Shown here piece by piece: positions 42,807 through 45,678 of a stretch of 45,678 bases of DNA; within the stretch, counting starts at the first letter, position 1, and each line of letters begins with the position of its first letter. The stretch is from Planctomycetota bacterium (GTDB taxonomy: Bacteria > Planctomycetota > Planctomycetia > Pirellulales > Pirellulaceae), in assembly GCA_016872775.1 (NCBI GenBank), contig VGZA01000048.1:1-45678 (forward strand). Direction: 5' to 3'. The position numbers were made by a program, and so were the translations under genes. A model generated the notes under the pieces. The model did no database searches and had not been told where the DNA came from. It was given only the letters and a program-made list of their open reading frames with translations.

Positions 42807-44270
42807 TCAGGGCTCGTAAACGTAATCTGGAGCGATACCGAACTTGGCGGGTAACGGAATGTTGGACCAGGCGGGGTCGCTGCCAAGCCGGCATTCCAGT
42901 CTCTTGTCGAGCAGCAACTGTCCTTTGCCGCTGGCGAGGACGGGCGGGACGTTGAACATGCTGCGGCCACCGGTGTGCTGCACGCGGATCACCAGCAGAT
43001 TATAGTCGTCGGCCAGACAATCCGCGCGGGCGATCTTCAGCCGTTGAACCGGGCCCGATCGGTTCTTTGTCGATGGAGCGACGGCTGTCGCGGCCTGGCC
43101 GTTGCACCAGGCATCCACCTTTTGTGCAGGAACATTCAGCGTCAATTCCAAACCATCCTCCGTTAACCAGGATCCCGGGATCCGCACCGCGCAGCGGTAC
43201 CATGCGGTGCCGGCATATTCTTCCCTGCCACACACGGAGTGCCAAGTACCGCCGACGGCTATTGACTTCCAATCGCGCGACTGCCGTTCGGTGGCCGCTC
43301 GTGCGATCGGCGCTTCGAGCTGTGCCACGTCGCGGGTCGTTCGCGCGTCATTGCGGAATTGAAAACGATCTCCGCCCAAGATCTGTTCGCTGCTGATTGT
43401 CGGGCAGACAAACCGTTCGATATGCGAGATCACCAGGTCGGTACCCGTATAATGGTCGACGTACGGCCACCGTCGCGGATTGTACATGGCATCCGTCATG
43501 TCCCGCACCAGCACGACGCGCATGCCGTTGCGCGCCATTTGCCTCAAGCCAAACGGGCGGCCAAGCACGCACATGTTGACATGCACACCGGTCAGGATCA
43601 CGTTTTCGATTCCCCGTTGTCTTAGCACGTTCCAGACTTCGTCGCCGCGGTCGCTGATGTAGTCGTTTTGCGGATCGATCTCGATCTTCCCCGATTGTTT
43701 CTGCCAGGGCATCGCGGGGTTACAACCGAGCTGTTTGAGTTTCGCGGCCCACTCACGGTGCTCCTCCGGATCGTCGTCTTCTCCGCCGTCCGACTGGTCG
43801 ATCGGATAGGCGGCCGACTCTTCGGGCGGCAGCAGCGAACACCAATACTGGATCTTCGCCGGCAACGGCATGGCGACCGGGGCCTCGACCGCGCGGCGCC
43901 GCGCGGGATGATCGGCGTAGGCCGGCATGCAGTCACTGGGTGCGTGAATGATCGTCGCGCCGCGGCGGCGGGCCTCTTTCAGCAACTCGTCCAAGCGCGG
44001 AACAAATTCCTCAAGCCGTCGTACGGCGTTCAAGCAATGGTGATAATCCCAGACATCGCAGACGATCAAAGCGGTTTTGGCGGGGTCCCAACGCTCCTCA
44101 CGCGTCATGCGCACGTACGTCACGCGCTCCGGAGATTCCGCCGCCATGTTCGGGACCTGCGTCCGGAGTTGCAAGACCAACTCGTCGGCAGACAGGCCAT
44201 GCCGCGCAAGCCCGACCGTCAGAATTCCCAGGAACGCGGTCCAAACCACCAGTTCCTTGCACAGACGCAT
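42807..44270 (-). CDS. Secreted isochorismatase-like cysteine hydrolase with C-terminal beta-sandwich
   Basis: This 487-aa protein has a signal peptide at about residues 8-28 (VVWTAFLGILTVGLARHGLS). Residues about 62-290 form the isochorismatase-like fold: LIVCDVWD (68-75, catalytic Asp72) and ILTGVHVNMCVLGRPFGLRQ (225-244, nucleophile Cys234). An enlarged loop (about 145-195, acidic, PIDQSDGGEDDDPEEHREW) is inserted before the Cys. The C-terminal 180 residues look like a galactose-binding or glycosidase-type sandwich (AGTAWYRCAVRIPGSW, NVPAQKVDAWCNGQAA). An exported member is unusual because most relatives are cytoplasmic amidases. ATG 44270 has GGAGGA six bases upstream and begins 16 bases after the PQQ-like gene stop, so the two form an operon. 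Confidence 0.9.
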   Translation of the reverse strand: MRLCKELVVWTAFLGILTVGLARHGLSADELVLQLRTQVPNMAAESPERVTYVRMTREERWDPAKTALIVCDVWDYHHCLNAVRRLEEFVPRLDELLKEARRRGATIIHAPSDCMPAYADHPARRRAVEAPVAMPLPAKIQYWCSLLPPEESAAYPIDQSDGGEDDDPEEHREWAAKLKQLGCNPAMPWQKQSGKIEIDPQNDYISDRGDEVWNVLRQRGIENVILTGVHVNMCVLGRPFGLRQMARNGMRVVLVRDMTDAMYNPRRWPYVDHYTGTDLVISHIERFVCPTISSEQILGGDRFQFRNDARTTRDVAQLEAPIARAATERQSRDWKSIAVGGTWHSVCGREEYAGTAWYRCAVRIPGSWLTEDGLELTLNVPAQKVDAWCNGQAATAVAPSTKNRSGPVQRLKIARADCLADDYNLLVIRVQHTGGRSMFNVPPVLASGKGQLLLDKRLECRLGSDPAWSNIPLPAKFGIAPDYVYEP

Positions 44271-44276
44271 GATCGG

Positions 44277-44282
44277 TCCTCC
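44277..44282 (-). promoter_or_regulatory. Strong Shine-Dalgarno GGAGGA of the cysteine hydrolase gene
   Basis: The plus strand reads TCCTCC. On the minus strand GGAGGA lies six bases upstream of ATG 44270, inside the 16-base gap after the upstream stop. It fixes the hydrolase start and supports co-translation. Confidence 0.7.
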
Positions 44283-44286
44283 GGAA

Positions 44287-45495
44287 TCACTCGGCGAATT
44301 TGTAGAGATGCTCGTCGGTACGCAAATACATCGCGCCCCCCGCGAACGCCGGCGTCGCCAGCGTGCGGCCCGGCAGTTCGTTTCTCCCCAGGATGGCGAA
44401 CTGCTTGCCGGGCTGAACCCAAGTTGCCTCGCCGGTTTCGTTCAAAAACAGAATCCGCCGGTTCGCGAAAATGGGCGAAGCGGAAAAATTGCCGCCCAGC
44501 CGTTCCGTCCAATGCAGATCGCCCGTGCGCGCATCCACACAGGAGGCGATCCCCTTGTCCGACACGAAGTACAATTCCTCGCCCACCAGCAACGGCGATG
44601 GGGTACTTGGCGCGCCCCGCTTGGAACGCCATACCACGTGCGAGTCACTTACATCGCCGTTGCCGCCCAGTTTCACCGCCATCATTTCCGGATTGTCGTA
44701 GTCGTGATTGTAAAACACCATACCATGTCCGAGCGCCGGCTGCGGGACCACCGACCAGCCGGGGGCCAACACTCTCCAGAGTTCGGCTCCTGTTTCAAGG
44801 TCGTACGCCGCTAGATGATCGGGCCCCGGCGACAACAGTTGTGCCTTGCCGTCGACCATCGCAACGGTCGAAGTGACAAAGGAATGGCTGATCCGCGCCG
44901 GAATTGATCGGCGGGTTTTCCAGGCGACTTTGCCTGTCGTGGCGTCTACGGCGGCGACAAACGGGTCCTTGCCGCCGTCGCAGGCAATAAAGAGCTTTCC
45001 ATCGTGCAGGATCGGTGATCCACCGCAACCGTGGACCGGTGGATATTGAAGTTCCGTACAGAGCCAGACGATCGCACCGTCACCGGCCGACAGCCTGGCC
45101 ATGCCTTCCGCGCCAAAATGTACATAGACCGCTCCATCGTCGACCACGGGAGTCGGACTGGCGTGGCTGTTCTTACCATGAATTGCGGGCACCTTCTCCA
45201 CCACGCGAATTTCCCGATCCCAGATCACTTTGCCGTTGGAAGCCTCCAGCGCCATCGCCCGCAGCGAAAGACCTTCTCCCCGCGGTACCGCAGTGGTCAG
45301 AAAGACGCGCCCGTCGACCACCGACGGCGAAGACCAACCCAGTCCGGGAATCGCGATCTTCCAGGCAACGTTTTTTGTGTCGGACCATTCCAGAGGTGTC
45401 GAGGGCCCTGCGACCTGGCCATCCGATTTCGGACCACGGAATTGAGGCCAGCTATCCAGAAACAGCAGCAGACAGCACGTGATTGCTTGGATCAT
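44287..45495 (-). CDS. Exported PQQ-like beta-propeller repeat protein
   Basis: This 402-aa protein has a short signal (MIQAITCCLLLFLDS) followed by WPQFRGP, the usual opening of planctomycete PQQ-like propeller proteins. Repeated blades are marked by SSPSVVDGRVFLTTA, ASPTPVVDDGAVYVHFG, GGSPILHDGKLFIACDGG, STPSPLLVGEELYFVSDKG and ATPAFAGGAMYLRTDE, with G.v.W strands between (GKVAWK, GAELWR, GDLHWTE). No catalytic residues of quinoprotein dehydrogenases are evident, so it is more likely a binding or scaffold propeller in the periplasm. ATG 45495 was chosen; the open frame to 45618 would translate the heptamer repeat as PFPVPRSLFPVPRS and is not credible. It is the first gene of a pair with the cysteine hydrolase. 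Confidence 0.92.
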   Translation of the reverse strand: MIQAITCCLLLFLDSWPQFRGPKSDGQVAGPSTPLEWSDTKNVAWKIAIPGLGWSSPSVVDGRVFLTTAVPRGEGLSLRAMALEASNGKVIWDREIRVVEKVPAIHGKNSHASPTPVVDDGAVYVHFGAEGMARLSAGDGAIVWLCTELQYPPVHGCGGSPILHDGKLFIACDGGKDPFVAAVDATTGKVAWKTRRSIPARISHSFVTSTVAMVDGKAQLLSPGPDHLAAYDLETGAELWRVLAPGWSVVPQPALGHGMVFYNHDYDNPEMMAVKLGGNGDVSDSHVVWRSKRGAPSTPSPLLVGEELYFVSDKGIASCVDARTGDLHWTERLGGNFSASPIFANRRILFLNETGEATWVQPGKQFAILGRNELPGRTLATPAFAGGAMYLRTDEHLYKFAE

Positions 45496-45523
45496 TGCGG
45501 GGTCCTTGGGGGGCGGGGGAAGA

Positions 45524-45607
45524 GGGGAACGGGGAACAGGGAACAGGGAACGGGGAACGGGGAACAGGGAACGGGGAACAGGGAACGGGGAACGGGGGGC
45601 GGGGGGC
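45524..45607. repeat. Heptanucleotide minisatellite, 12 tandem units (RGGGAAC)n
   Basis: Ten uninterrupted units of GGGGAAC or AGGGAAC (45524-45593) are followed by two GGGGGGC units (45594-45607). Only the first base varies among the ten. On the minus strand it reads as repeats of GTTCCCC/GTTCCCT and begins 28 bases upstream of the PQQ-like gene start, in its leader. Such arrays can change length by slippage and could alter expression; it may also be a dispersed element. Confidence 0.92.
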
Positions 45608-45678
45608 TTATGGAGCACGGGCTATTTCAAACGCGATCATACGTGGGGTGGAGGCGCGGTTCAATCTCCTGTGTGCGA
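45608..45678. other. Window end, no gene seen
   Basis: These 71 bases beyond the minisatellite show no open frame with start signals. They may contain the promoter of the PQQ-like gene. Confidence 0.3.

Noticed and set aside
45524-45607. CRISPR array
   Set aside because: The units are seven bases with no unique spacers. It is a simple tandem repeat.
1-45678. Mobile elements, integrases, tRNA or rRNA genes
   Set aside because: Looked for transposase-like proteins, terminal repeats and tRNA-type sequence motifs while reading; none was found.

Overview
The window looks like chromosomal DNA of a high-GC planctomycete (Planctomycetota, most likely Pirellulales or Planctomycetales). The strongest sign is five DUF1501 proteins and three large DUF1549/DUF1553 (PSCyt2/PSD1) proteins, two of which also carry an N-terminal PSCyt1 haem domain. 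These families are greatly expanded in that phylum. A secreted PQQ-like propeller protein, a secreted cysteine hydrolase and an ECF sigma/anti-sigma pair fit the same assignment. I saw no transposase, integrase, phage gene, CRISPR array, rRNA or tRNA.

Layout. (1) 1-11467, minus strand: one tightly packed run in the order DUF1501, PSCyt1-PSCyt2-LamG-PSD1, DUF1501, PSCyt2-PSD1, DUF1501, then a secreted protein cut by the window edge. (2) 11674-18798: an unrecognised 299-aa protein, an SDR oxidoreductase, a tandem parvulin-type foldase, an NfeD-type membrane protease and a DUF1611 protein. (3) 18813-24155: a seven-blade WD40 protein, a DUF1501 protein without a cytochrome partner, a DUF1499 membrane protein, the RarA recombination ATPase and a DapA-family aldolase. 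(4) 24319-31377, minus strand: a 285-aa hypothetical, a CDGSH iron-sulfur protein, then folK-panC-lgt-ECF sigma-anti-sigma as a probable operon. (5) 31378-32113 holds no gene but contains nested inverted repeats. (6) 32114-36625: a YhcH-family protein, then a plus-strand cluster of alanine dehydrogenase, MtnA and a response-regulator receiver/glutamate dehydrogenase fusion. (7) 36637-41247: a second cytochrome/DUF1501 pair. (8) 41416-45607: an SGNH hydrolase, a likely 62-aa small protein, a secreted isochorismatase-like hydrolase, a PQQ-like propeller protein and a heptanucleotide minisatellite in the leader of the propeller gene.

How the parts may work together. The cytochrome/DUF1501 sets encode exported proteins (Sec or twin-arginine-like signals) made in coupled pairs, presumably acting in the periplasm. 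Their substrate is unknown. The five DUF1501 proteins fall by motif into a cytochrome-paired type and an 'EIRG..RPI' type. The Ald/MtnA/GDH cluster handles amino-acid nitrogen and methionine salvage. The most unusual protein is the receiver-GDH fusion at 34982-36625. Next is the lipoprotein diacylglyceryl transferase homologue with a PDZ-like insert and an altered active-site signature at 28292-29620.

Limits: everything comes from reading the sequence. Family names rest on remembered motifs, residue numbers are hand-counted, and no database search was possible.
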